Of a DNA stretch of 64,000 nt, positions 40,773 through 53,767 are shown one piece after another. The stretch is from positions 3,900,802 to 3,964,801 of the forward strand of contig NZ_KB900609.1 of NCBI RefSeq assembly GCF_000379105.1, read 5' to 3'. Source of the DNA: Methylobacterium sp. WSM2598 (GTDB taxonomy: Bacteria > Pseudomonadota > Alphaproteobacteria > Rhizobiales > Beijerinckiaceae). Under the pieces are notes generated by a model. The model was not told the DNA's origin. It worked only from the letters and a program-made list of their open reading frames with translations, and did not search any database. The position numbers and the translations under genes are program-made. How positions within the stretch are numbered: the first letter of the stretch is position 1; each line of letters begins with the position of its first letter.

Positions 40773-41387
40773 ATGGCCATCACCCACACGGGCGAGACCC
40801 GTCCCAAGCGCCGCCGCCGCCCGCCCGAGGAGGCGCGCCGCGTCGTCCTCGAGGCCGCGCGGGGGCTGCTCCTCGACAAGGGTCCGCAGGCCCTCACCCT
40901 GCAGGGGGTGGCCGCCGCCGTGGGCATGACTCACGGCAACATCACGCACCATTTCGGCACCAGCGCGGCCCTGCACGCCGCCCTGGTGGCCGACATGGCC
41001 GAGGCGATGGCGCGCGAGGCCGAGGCCAGCGTCCAGGCGATGCGGGCGGGCGCGATCGGCCCCGACGTGGTGGTGGCGGAGATCTTCGAGGCGCTGAACC
41101 GCGGCGGCTACGGGCGCCTCGTGGCCTGGCTCGCCGCCTCGGGCGACATCGCGACCCTCGAACCGTTCTTCTCCGCCGTCGAGCGCGCGGTGCGGCTCCT
41201 GCGGGCGGTCGAGCCCGCGGGGACCGACCCGCACGCCCGCGGCACCGGGCCGATCACCTTCATGCTGCTCGCGGGCGCCCTCGGCGCGACCCTGCTGGGC
41301 CCCGAACTCGTGCGGGCGACCGGGCTGACCGAGGCGGCGGTGCAGCGCCTCTTCGTCAGCCAGATGCAGGCGATCCGGGCGACCTGA
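40773..41387 (+). CDS. TetR/AcrR family transcriptional regulator
   Basis: 204 residues from the ATG at 40773. The N-terminal TetR DNA-binding domain (about 15-65) has PEEARRVVLEAARGLLLDKG and AVGMTHGNITHHFG, the turn and recognition helix. The C-terminal ligand domain is helical and not typed. A GTG at 40722 in frame is an alternative start, because GGAAG is rather close to 40773. No adjacent gene is an obvious target: the SPFH gene is convergent and the small secreted protein lies upstream. The ligand is unknown. Confidence 0.88.
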   Translation: MAITHTGETRPKRRRRPPEEARRVVLEAARGLLLDKGPQALTLQGVAAAVGMTHGNITHHFGTSAALHAALVADMAEAMAREAEASVQAMRAGAIGPDVVVAEIFEALNRGGYGRLVAWLAASGDIATLEPFFSAVERAVRLLRAVEPAGTDPHARGTGPITFMLLAGALGATLLGPELVRATGLTEAAVQRLFVSQMQAIRAT

Positions 41388-41396
41388 GGCGGGCCG

Positions 41397-41439
41397 GGAT
41401 GCCGACGCGTCGGGCCGTCGACCCGCTCGAAGGGTCGAC
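41397..41439 (+). repeat. Dispersed repeat (family 2), copy 2, with hairpin
   Basis: GGATGCCGACGCGTCGGGCC plus GTCGACCC, matching the copy at 33534. Here GTCGACCC (41417-41424) pairs perfectly with GGGTCGAC (41432-41439), forming an 8-bp stem between the convergent TetR and SPFH genes, so it may serve as a terminator. Confidence 0.75.
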
Positions 41440-41455
41440 GCAAGCCCATGGCGTA

Positions 41456-42220
41456 TCAGCCCTTGCGGGCCAGGGTCTCGGCGATCTTCCCGGCGACGTT
41501 CACGAACTCGGACGGCATCATGATGATCGTCGTCGTGTTCTGCTCGGCGCCGACCTCGGTGATCATCTGCATCCGCCGCAATTCGAGGCCGGCCGGGTTC
41601 TGCATGATCGTCTCGGAGGCGGCGCGCAGTTGCTCGGCGGCCTCGAGTTCGGCCTGGGCCTTGATCAGGCGGGCGCGCTTCTCGCGCAGGGCCTCGGCCT
41701 CCTGCGCCATCGCCCGCTGCATCGATTCGGGGATCTCGACGTTCTTCATCTCGACCCGCTCGACCTTGACGCCCCAGGGCTCGGTCACGGCGTCGATCTT
41801 CTGCTGCATCACCCGCGAGATGCCCTCCTGCTCCTTGAGCACGTCGTCCAGGGTGTGCTGGCCGAGCACGATGCGCAGCGTGGTCAGCGCGACCTGGATC
41901 ACCGCCGTGCCGACGTCCCGCACCTCGAGCCGCGCCCGTCCGGGATCGACCACCCGGTACCAGATCACGGCGTTCACCTTGATCGGCACGTTGTCCTTGG
42001 TGATCGTCTCCTGCTGCTCGACCGGGGCCGTGACGACGCGCAGGTCGACGGTGCTCTGCCACTCGACGAGGGGGATCAGCCAGTAGAGGCCCGGGCCCCT
42101 GGTGCCGTGGAAGCGCCCGAGCCGGAACACGACCGCGCGCTCGTACTGGTTGGCGATGCGCAGGCTCGCCAGGAGGGCGGCGAGGGCGAGGAGGGCGAGG
42201 ATCAGGAGGACGATGGGCAT
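41456..42220 (-). CDS. SPFH/Band 7 (stomatin/slipin-like) membrane protein
   Basis: 254 residues. One N-terminal membrane anchor (2-20) is followed by a Band 7 domain: YERAVVFRLGRFHGTRGPGL, then PVEQQETITKDNVPIKVNAV, then AVTEPWGVKVERVEMKNVEIPE in pieces, and a helical coiled-coil tail rich in Ala/Glu/Arg (about 175-215). It is of slipin length with the typical PxxLxxMQ-like end replaced by SEFVNVAGKIAETLA. Such proteins assemble membrane microdomains and often act with an NfeD protease partner, which is not present here. Monocistronic. Confidence 0.93.
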   Translation of the reverse strand: MPIVLLILALLALAALLASLRIANQYERAVVFRLGRFHGTRGPGLYWLIPLVEWQSTVDLRVVTAPVEQQETITKDNVPIKVNAVIWYRVVDPGRARLEVRDVGTAVIQVALTTLRIVLGQHTLDDVLKEQEGISRVMQQKIDAVTEPWGVKVERVEMKNVEIPESMQRAMAQEAEALREKRARLIKAQAELEAAEQLRAASETIMQNPAGLELRRMQMITEVGAEQNTTTIIMMPSEFVNVAGKIAETLARKG

Positions 42221-42289
42221 CGACGGGCTCCGTGCCGGTTCCCCTCCCTATACGGCGCGCGGCGCCCGCGCGCCCTCGGAACCGGGCCG

Positions 42290-44437
42290 TCAGAACCGGG
42301 CCGTCACGAACAGGCGGACGCCGCGGCCCGGCAGCACGACCTCGTCCTTCTTGAACGAGGCGGAGTTGCGGATGACCGCGTCGAGGAGGTTGGTGCCGAC
42401 GAGCCCGACCCGGATCTCGGAGAGCCCGTCCACCGCCGGATCGAGGGCCTTGGCGTAGCTCAGCTCCGCGCGCAGGTCGTCGTAGCCGGGGGTCCGCGTC
42501 TCGTAGGGCGCGGTCTCGGTGTGGGCGAAGGCGTGGAGCAGGTTCACCCGCGCGAACCAGCCCTCCGTCCGCAGGAACAGCCCGCCCCCGACCCGGTGGG
42601 GCGGGATGCGCGGCACGTTGGTGCCGTCGTCGAAGGTCGCCCGCACGGTGTCGTACTGCGCGTCGAGCCCGAAAAACCCGTTGCCGACCGGCAGGAGATC
42701 GAGCTGGCCGGCGATCTCGGCGCCGTGGAAGGCCGCGTTCTGCTGCGTGTAGACGATCTGGTCGAGTTCGGTCCCGGTCCCGCAGCTGGCGAAATCGTCG
42801 TCGCAGCGGGCGCCGGTCAGGCGCTTGTAGACGAAGCCGGTGTAGCGCGTCGCGTAGCCGGTGGCCTCGAAGCGCAGCGGGCCGATGCCGCGGCGCAGGC
42901 TCGCCTCGACGGTGCGGGCGCGCTCCAGCCGCAGGCTCGGGTCGCCGATCTCGAACGTCCCGGTCGCGTCGTGCGGCCCCCGCGAGTAGAGCTCGAAGGC
43001 GGAGGGCGCCCGCTCGACGTAGGAGCCGGTCAGGCTCGCCACGAGGCCGTAGGGCAGGTCCTGGAGGAGGCCGAAGCTCGCGCTCTTGGGCGCGAAGCGG
43101 CGGCGGCGGCCGTAGGAGAGCGGATCCTCGCCCTCGACCGGGAGGTAGTCGCCGGGAAAGAGCGTGGCGGTGCCGGTCGCGCGCGCGCCCTCGATCCGCC
43201 CGGCCGCCTGGAGGCGCGTGCCCTGGCCGAGCGCCAGCTCCTCGAACAGGTAGAGGGCGTTGCTGCGCGAATCGGTGGGGGCGAGCAGCGTGCCGGCCTC
43301 GCCCGACGTGCCGAGCACCCGCCGCTCGGCCTGGACGCCGAGCGCGCCCGTCAGGGTGCCGAAGGGCATGATCGCCGGGACGTGCTGGATCTCCAGGCGC
43401 GCCTCCGCCTCGCGGTTCCTGAAGGTCGACTGGATGCCGTCGATCCCGTCCTCCCCGATCCCGATCTCGTGGTGCCGGTAGATCGAGCCGCCGAGCCAGA
43501 AGCGGATCGCCTCGATCGGCCCGTCGACGGGCCGCACCTCGCCCTGGCTCTGGAGCTTGTCCTGGGTCGGGTCGAGGCGGGTGCGGCCGCGCGCGGCGTC
43601 GCCGCCCGGGATCTGGTAGAGCGCGTCGAAGTGGCTGAAGGCGAGGCCGACGAAGCCGCGGTCGAGGAGGTAGGACATGCCCACCGCACCGCCCTGGGAC
43701 TCGGCGGCGGAGTTGCGCTGGAGGCCGAGCGGCGTGCGGTAGCTGTCCTGCGCGCTGCGGAAGCCGTCCGCGTGGACGACCACGGTCTCGCCGCCCGCCT
43801 CGACGCGCGCGGCCCCGTTGCGGCCGAGATCCACCGAGGAGAACCCGCCGAGCACCTCGCCGGCGATGCCGTTCGGCGGCGCGAGGCGGGGGATGCGGCC
43901 CGTCTCGGCGCTCACCACGCCGCCGATCGCCTGGCTGCCGTAGCGCAGGGTGGCGGGGCCGCGGATCACCTCGATGCGCTCGGCCACGAGCGGGTTGACC
44001 GGCACCGCGTGGTCCTCGCCGAGATCCGAGACGTCCTGCACGCCGAGCCCGTTCTCCTGGATGCGCACCCGCGCCGTGTCGAGGCCGCGGATGATCGGCC
44101 GGCTCGCGGCGCCCGGGGCATAGGTGGTGGCGGAGAGGCCCGGGCGGTCGAGGAGCGCGTCCCCGAGGGTGAGCGGCTGGCGGCTCGCGAGCGCGCCGCG
44201 GGTGATCACGGTGACGGGCGAGAAGGTGTCGGTGACGACCGGGAGCACGCCCGGCCCCCCTCCCCCGCCGGGCCGCGCCGCGGCGGGGCCCACGATCGGG
44301 CTCGGCGAAGTGACGGTGATCTCGTCGAGGCGGATCTCCTCGGCCCGCGCCGCTCCCGCCGCGAGGATCCCGAGGATCGCGAGCCCTGCCCGTCCGTGTG
44401 CCACCGCCAGCCTCCATGAAACGTTATCCTGTTTCAT
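42290..44437 (-). CDS. TonB-dependent outer-membrane receptor, ZnuD-like
   Basis: 715 residues from the ATG at 44437. A signal peptide ends near ARAEEI, the TonB box reads LDEITVTS, and the plug (about 80-175) holds IIRGLDTARVRIQENGLGVQ and DHAVPVNPLVAERIEVIRG followed by YGSQAIGGVVS, a pattern shared with zinc receptors of the ZnuD group. A barrel loop carries CDDDFASC and the C-terminus reads LLDAVIRNSASFKKDEVVLP, also ZnuD-like. It would import zinc or a zinc complex across the outer membrane using TonB energy. A Zur-box-like half-site lies upstream. A GTG 16 codons earlier is an alternative start but spoils the signal peptide. Confidence 0.88.
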   Translation of the reverse strand: MKQDNVSWRLAVAHGRAGLAILGILAAGAARAEEIRLDEITVTSPSPIVGPAAARPGGGGGPGVLPVVTDTFSPVTVITRGALASRQPLTLGDALLDRPGLSATTYAPGAASRPIIRGLDTARVRIQENGLGVQDVSDLGEDHAVPVNPLVAERIEVIRGPATLRYGSQAIGGVVSAETGRIPRLAPPNGIAGEVLGGFSSVDLGRNGAARVEAGGETVVVHADGFRSAQDSYRTPLGLQRNSAAESQGGAVGMSYLLDRGFVGLAFSHFDALYQIPGGDAARGRTRLDPTQDKLQSQGEVRPVDGPIEAIRFWLGGSIYRHHEIGIGEDGIDGIQSTFRNREAEARLEIQHVPAIMPFGTLTGALGVQAERRVLGTSGEAGTLLAPTDSRSNALYLFEELALGQGTRLQAAGRIEGARATGTATLFPGDYLPVEGEDPLSYGRRRRFAPKSASFGLLQDLPYGLVASLTGSYVERAPSAFELYSRGPHDATGTFEIGDPSLRLERARTVEASLRRGIGPLRFEATGYATRYTGFVYKRLTGARCDDDFASCGTGTELDQIVYTQQNAAFHGAEIAGQLDLLPVGNGFFGLDAQYDTVRATFDDGTNVPRIPPHRVGGGLFLRTEGWFARVNLLHAFAHTETAPYETRTPGYDDLRAELSYAKALDPAVDGLSEIRVGLVGTNLLDAVIRNSASFKKDEVVLPGRGVRLFVTARF

Positions 44438-44500
44438 TGGCCGAGCGGGCTGACCCTGCGCAAGGTCCTGGGCGGCCGCGCTCACACGGCGCGCCGAAGC

Positions 44501-44513
44501 GTAACGATATTAC
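44501..44513. promoter_or_regulatory. Zur-box-like site upstream of the ZnuD-like receptor
   Basis: GTAACGATATTAC has matching GTAA/TTAC ends, and read on the minus strand it contains TGTTGTAATAT, ten of eleven bases of the TGTTATAATAT half of the Zur consensus. The other half is poor. About 65 bases before the receptor start codon, in the right place for zinc repression. Confidence 0.4.
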
Positions 44514-44587
44514 AACACACCCCGCCTGGGCGGGTGGCGACACCCCGCCCGGGCGGGGGCGGCTCCGGCCCGCGGTCCCGCCCCGCC

Positions 44588-45649
44588 TCAGGCGCGCGCG
44601 CGCGCGAGGGCCAGGAAGGCGTCGACCTCGGCCTCGGTCGTCGAGAAGGCGGTGATGAGGCGGGCGAAGCGCTCGTCCTCGCGCACGGCCTCGCCCGGCG
44701 GCAGGCTGGTCGAGTGCCAGCCGTAGAACACCGCGCCGCCCTCCTTCAGCCCCCGCTCCAGATGCGCCGGCAGGATCGGGAACACCTCGTTCGCCGCCAC
44801 CGGCCAGGCGAGGCGCACGCCCGGGATGGCCGCGAGGCCCCGCCCGAGCCGGGCCGCCATCCGGTTGGCATTCGCCGCGTTGGCGAGCCAATGGTCCCCC
44901 TCCAGGTAGGCGTGGAGCTGCGCGGCGAGCAGGCGCCCCTTCGACAGGAGGTGGCCCGCCCGCTTGCGCCGGTACTCGATGGTCTCGGCGAGGTCGGGAC
45001 GGAAGACCACGATCGCCTCGGCGGCGAGCGCCCCGTTCTTGCTCGCCCCGAAGGACAGGATGTCGACGCCCGCCCGCCACGTCACCTCCGCGGGCGAGCA
45101 GCCGAGCGCCGCGACCGCGTTGGCGAAGCGCGCGCCGTCCATGTGCACGGCCAGCCCGTGCCGGTGGGCGAGGCCGGACAGGCGCGCCACCTCGTCGGGG
45201 CCGTAGACGAGCCCGCTCTCTGTCGCCTGCGACAGGGTCAGGGCGCGGGCCGGCATCTGCTTGACGTGGCGCGGCATCGCCGCGAGCGTGGCCTCGAGGG
45301 CGGCCGGGTCGATCTTCGAGCCCGTCCCGGGCAGGCCGGCGAGCTTGGCCCCGTGGGTGAAGAATTCCGGCGCGCCGCACTCGTCGCCCATCACGTGCGC
45401 CTCCTCGTGGCAGAGGCAGAGGCCGTAGGGCGGCACCATCGCGGCGAGGGCGATCGCGTTCGCGGCCGTGCCGGTCGCGACCGGGAAGATCACCAGGTCC
45501 GGGTGGTCGAACAGGGCGCGGAACCGGTCGCGCAGCCCGGCGGTGAGCGGGTCGGCGCCGTAGGCCGGCATGGGCCCTGCATTCGCGCGCACCAGCGCGT
45601 CGAGGATCGGGGCGCTCGCGCCGGTCACGTTGTCGCTCGCGAAGTTCAT
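44588..45649 (-). CDS. ltaE: Low-specificity L-threonine aldolase
   Basis: 353 residues from the ATG at 45649. This is a fold-type I PLP enzyme of the beta-eliminating lyase/threonine aldolase group: MNFASDNVTGASAPILDAL at the N-terminus, FPVATGTAANAIALAAM (phosphate loop), HEEAHVMGDECGAPEFF, VHMDGARFANAVAAL with the PLP-ring Asp, and the Schiff-base Lys in SFGASKNGALAAEAI. It cleaves L-threonine or L-allo-threonine to glycine and acetaldehyde in the cytoplasm. The frame continues open far upstream but that part is non-protein. Divergent from the glutamate synthase genes. Confidence 0.92.
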   Translation of the reverse strand: MNFASDNVTGASAPILDALVRANAGPMPAYGADPLTAGLRDRFRALFDHPDLVIFPVATGTAANAIALAAMVPPYGLCLCHEEAHVMGDECGAPEFFTHGAKLAGLPGTGSKIDPAALEATLAAMPRHVKQMPARALTLSQATESGLVYGPDEVARLSGLAHRHGLAVHMDGARFANAVAALGCSPAEVTWRAGVDILSFGASKNGALAAEAIVVFRPDLAETIEYRRKRAGHLLSKGRLLAAQLHAYLEGDHWLANAANANRMAARLGRGLAAIPGVRLAWPVAANEVFPILPAHLERGLKEGGAVFYGWHSTSLPPGEAVREDERFARLITAFSTTEAEVDAFLALARARA

Positions 45650-45848
45650 CAGGTCCGCTCCCGCCGAATCAGCCGGCGCCACAATGCCGCGCCGGCCCCG
45701 CCTCCGCGACCGGGGCACCATCATGACGGGCATGCGCGGTCCCGGCGTCACCGGGCCGCCCGGCGGAAAAACTGCGCCGCCCGGGCGCGAATTGAACGTC
45801 CGTTGCGGCGCGCGGCCGCAGAACGCAAGAAAATGACGCGGCGGCGTG

Positions 45849-45862
45849 GGCACGGCCCTTGC
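45849..45862 (+). promoter_or_regulatory. Sigma-54-like (-24/-12) promoter for gltB
   Basis: GGCACGGCCCTTGC matches TGGCACG-N4-TTGC[AT] at all positions but the first, with exactly ten bases between GG and GC. Sigma-54 promoters are typical of nitrogen-regulated genes, and gltB is the next plus-strand gene about 400 bases on. The distance is long, and no NtrC site pair was found by eye. Confidence 0.5.
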
Positions 45863-45890
45863 TGGCGCGGGGGAAATCTGGCAACTTCCG

Positions 45891-45919
45891 GAAATAGGAC
45901 AGTACCGCTGTCCCATTTC
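45891..45919. promoter_or_regulatory. Inverted repeat downstream of the sigma-54-like promoter
   Basis: GAAATAGGACAG and CTGTCCCATTTC form 12-bp arms with one mismatch and a five-base centre TACCG, starting about 30 bases after the promoter element. It could be an operator or a leader hairpin. Confidence 0.55.
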
Positions 45920-46268
45920 GTGCGGGCCGCGCGGCCCGGGTTCCTGAAGGGCGCTGGCTGGTGGCTCGCTGGTCCATGGCTTGCACGGTGACCAAACGAG
46001 ATCCGAAAGACACCGCCCCGCGGGCGGTGCGGACGCGCGCCGGCTGACGAGGCCGCGAGGCGTCCGCGAGGTGCGGGCGCTCCCCTGACGCGAGACGCGA
46101 CCGAACCTCCAAGAGAACGATGCGGCGGCCCATGCTAGGCCCCGCCGAGCGTGAACCCGCCCGCCGGCGCCTGCGCCCGGGAGGGGCCTCCGGAATGGTG
46201 CGCCGGCCTCACCGCCGGCGGCGTGGCAGACAGGCGCGCCGCGAAGGCGGGCGCGGACGGGAGACGAG

Positions 46269-50963
<4,695 letters not shown>

Positions 50964-51272
50964 GCCGGCCCCGCCGGCCGCGCGGCGCCTCCCTCTCCCG
51001 GGCGGGGCCGCGCGGCCGGCACCCACCCCTTGCCGGCCCCGGCCGGTTCCCGAGGAAGAATCCGGTGCAGCGCTCGGTGCAGCTCTTCGGCGACCCGATC
51101 CGCGGCCAGATCCCGGCCGCGCGACGCGCGGGCGGGCCCCGCCCCGGCCCGGGCGCGGCCGGGTGGCTCGGGCGTCGCGTCCGGGCCCCCGGCCCGCCAA
51201 GTGCATTCTCACCGGCCGCCGCGCTCGCCTGAGCCGCGCGGCCCTCTCCCCTTCTTTCCTCCGAGTTTACCG
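50964..51272. other. gltB-gltD spacer
   Basis: 309 bases. A GTG-started frame of 56 codons (51064 onward, after GAGGAAG) exists but is Arg/Gly/Pro-rich and has no recognisable features, so it is not called. No terminator is seen, so read-through from gltB to gltD is possible. Confidence 0.55.
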
Positions 51273-52703
<1,431 letters not shown>

Positions 52704-52722
52704 GGCGCCGGCGCGGGCTCGC

Positions 52723-52759
52723 GATCCGGGATCCGCTTCGATCAACCGGATCCCGGATC
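52723..52759. repeat. Palindromic element P, copy 2, between convergent genes
   Basis: GATCCGGGATCCG (52723-52735) and CGGATCCCGGATC (52747-52759) form perfect 13-bp arms, with partial pairing inside. It lies 20 bases after the gltD stop, and the stop codon of the convergent DUF599 gene (TGA, minus strand, 52760-52758) is its last trinucleotide. Probably a bidirectional terminator. Confidence 0.9.
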
Positions 52760-53513
52760 AGACGTCCGACAGGGAATCGCGGGCGCTCGAGCTGAACTGG
52801 CGCCGCCACATCACGATGAGCACGCCCGCGGTCGTCATGAGCAGCACGGAGGGGCCGACGAACCAGCCGAGATAGGCCAGCGCGAAGAAGAACGCGTACA
52901 TGCCCCGGTTGAAGTGCTTGCCCGCGACCACGTTCATGCGCGCCACCCGTCGGACGGCCCGGCGGATCGCGTCCGGGTCGCCGCCCCGCGGCGGCACCGC
53001 GCCGATCAGTATGGCCCCGTAGTTGAACAGCCGGTAGGCCCAGGCGAACTTGAAGAACGCGTAGGCGAAGATCAGCGCCAGCCCCGTCACCTTGATCTCC
53101 CAGGTGGCGCGGGTGGTCTGCATGCCGAAGGGCAGGGTCGAGAACAGGGTCAGCACCTCGTCCGTCGAGCGCGTCAGGGTGAGGACGCTGCCGAGCGCGA
53201 TCAGCGAGGTCGAGGCGAAGAAGGCGGTGCCGTTCTGCAGCGAGGCGTTGATGGTGGTGTCGACCACCCGGATCTCGCGCGTGGCGATCTGCTCGGCCCA
53301 GGCGTGGCGGTAGCGGTTCATCATCCGGTTGAGGCTGGTGCGGGTGCCGCCGACGCGCTCCAGGGCGAGGCCGTAACCGACCCAGGCGCAGAGGAAGGCC
53401 GCGAGCGCCGCGAAGTCGAGAACCGAGAGGTCGCCCATGCCGTGCCCGCCCGTGTCCTGCCCGCCCGTGTCCTGCCCGCCCGTGCCGTGCCCGTTCATGT
53501 CGTGCCCGCTCAT
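52758..53513 (-). CDS. DUF599 family membrane protein
   Basis: 251 residues from the ATG at 53513. The body is a DUF599 protein: N-terminal helix DLSVLDFAALAAFLCAWVGY, then RMMNRYRHAWAEQIATREIRV, NGTAFFASTSLIALGSVLTL and FKFAWAYRLFNYGAILIGAVP with four membrane segments in all, and VVAGKHFNRGMYAFFFALAYL near the end. Function of the family is unknown. The first 25 residues are a five-residue repeat (MSGHD, MNGHG, TGGQD, TGGQD, TGGHG) encoded by 15-bp units; translation might instead begin at the ATG after them (53438). The stop codon is supplied by a palindromic repeat. Confidence 0.88.
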   Translation of the reverse strand: MSGHDMNGHGTGGQDTGGQDTGGHGMGDLSVLDFAALAAFLCAWVGYGLALERVGGTRTSLNRMMNRYRHAWAEQIATREIRVVDTTINASLQNGTAFFASTSLIALGSVLTLTRSTDEVLTLFSTLPFGMQTTRATWEIKVTGLALIFAYAFFKFAWAYRLFNYGAILIGAVPPRGGDPDAIRRAVRRVARMNVVAGKHFNRGMYAFFFALAYLGWFVGPSVLLMTTAGVLIVMWRRQFSSSARDSLSDV

Positions 53514-53520
53514 GTCGTGC
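53435..53520 (-). repeat. 15-bp tandem repeat at the start of the DUF599 gene
   Basis: Five full units plus most of a sixth, based on CCGTGTCCTGCCCGC and TCATGTCGTGCCCGC on the plus strand, in register with codons (GGHG, TGGQD and MSGHD units). The outermost units each provide an ATG on the minus strand. Confidence 0.93.
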
Positions 53521-53767
53521 CGATGCCGGGATCGCGCGGGGCCGTCCACGCCTCGGGAGAGGAGCGCATCGCTGCGGCCGTAGGCGAGTTGCCGCGAATG
53601 GGCAACTTGGGATTGCCTCGCGAGGGGGAAGCGCGGGTCTCCGACCGGGCTTGTCCGGGGACGCGAGCACGATCCGCGCATCGCCCAGCCCGTCGCCCTC
53701 TCGAGCCTGCGGATCTTCGCGGGGCGTGCCGGGCGGGGTGCGGGACGCCCGGGAGGGCCGGACCTTG

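Larger units (their letters stand above)
45650..46268. other. Long leader and divergent region upstream of gltB
   Basis: 619 bases without a credible gene on either strand. It holds a sigma-54-like promoter at 45849-45862 and a 12-bp-arm inverted repeat at 45891-45919, leaving a leader of nearly 400 bases before gltB. Confidence 0.6.

Noticed and set aside
40667-44419. Very long overlapping open frames antisense to the TonB receptor and SPFH genes
   Set aside because: No domain, skewed composition, and they conflict with clear genes.
45669-46133. Minus-strand frame upstream of gltB
   Set aside because: It crosses the sigma-54-like promoter and inverted repeat, and its translation is Arg/Ser-rich without conserved features.
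51064-51234. Possible 56-codon leader peptide between gltB and gltD
   Set aside because: GTG start with a weak binding site, Arg/Gly/Pro-rich low-complexity product, no sign of attenuator structure.
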